Shown here: positions 13,818-13,903 of the stretch, in pieces | Numbering within the stretch: position 1 is the first letter of the stretch | Layout: every line of letters begins with the position of its first letter | Source of the DNA: Cryptobacterium sp. CAG:338 | GTDB taxonomy: Bacteria > Actinomycetota > Coriobacteriia > Coriobacteriales > Eggerthellaceae | Direction: 5' to 3' | NCBI GenBank assembly: GCA_000435475.1 | Contig: FR896070.1 | Span: 11,521 to 25,423, forward strand | DNA: 13,903 nt | Program-made: the position numbers and the translations under genes | Notes under the pieces: model-generated | What the model saw: only the letters and a program-made list of their open reading frames with translations | The model's database searches: none | What the model was told of the DNA's origin: nothing

Positions 13818-13903
13818 TGCTCCAAAAGAATCGAAACACTAACCAAAGCAGAATAGTCGCAGGCTAAATATACGGATTATAGGAAAAGCTTCTTCAAATC
13901 GAA
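13818..13903. other. Window end, no feature seen
   Basis: The last 86 bases lie upstream of the MFS promoter. No start codon with SD, hairpin or repeat stands out on either strand. Confidence 0.5.

Overview
The window is a stretch of bacterial chromosome of moderate GC content with short intergenic gaps. Gene starts are ATG, GTG and TTG, mostly behind clear Shine-Dalgarno sequences. The gene set fits an anaerobic actinobacterium of the Coriobacteriia (Eggerthellaceae-like), but this is an inference from gene content: a class III CoA-transferase, a type Ic aspartate-aminotransferase-like enzyme, a single-domain Old Yellow Enzyme and a FMN-riboswitch-controlled ribD-ribE-ribBA-ribH operon. A Firmicute cannot be excluded without a search. 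No rRNA, tRNA, CRISPR array or insertion sequence was seen.

Left part (1-3560, + strand): a CaiB/BaiF-type CoA-transferase, a strong terminator, a PLP-dependent aminotransferase behind its own promoter, a second strong terminator, and an HD-domain metal-dependent phosphohydrolase.

Regulatory module (3623-5265): a divergent pair shaped like a phage lysogeny switch. To the right is an XRE-HTH plus S24/LexA-type repressor with Ser-Lys dyad and Ala-Gly scissile bond. To the left is a 70-residue protein with a degenerate XRE-like helix-turn-helix, followed by a Sel1-repeat protein. Two copies of a TTTACCAGTT-type palindrome lie between them, each covering the -10 element of one divergent promoter. 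This is the best candidate here for a little-described, possibly DNA-damage-responsive unit.

Middle (5262-6960, - strand): an Old Yellow Enzyme-family FMN oxidoreductase followed by a HAD phosphatase. The HAD stop codon overlaps that of the S24 regulator.

Riboflavin operon (6979-11354, - strand): promoter, FMN riboswitch, intrinsic terminator, ribD, ribE, ribBA, ribH and a closing terminator. It encodes all the committed enzymes from GTP and ribulose-5-phosphate to riboflavin, except the dephosphorylation step, which in many bacteria is done by HAD phosphatases.

Right end (11524-13817, - strand): a self-contained efflux-type operon, MFS transporter then TetR regulator, with a near-consensus promoter overlaid by a 38-bp palindromic operator. 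The transporter is odd at both ends. It has a roughly 100-residue hydrophilic N-terminus with a Gln-Ser/Gln-Thr dipeptide repeat (a hexanucleotide DNA repeat). After its TAG stop the same frame stays open for 32 codons of 7-residue repeats and closes in a GTGA overlap with the tetR start, which suggests an amber-truncated tail.
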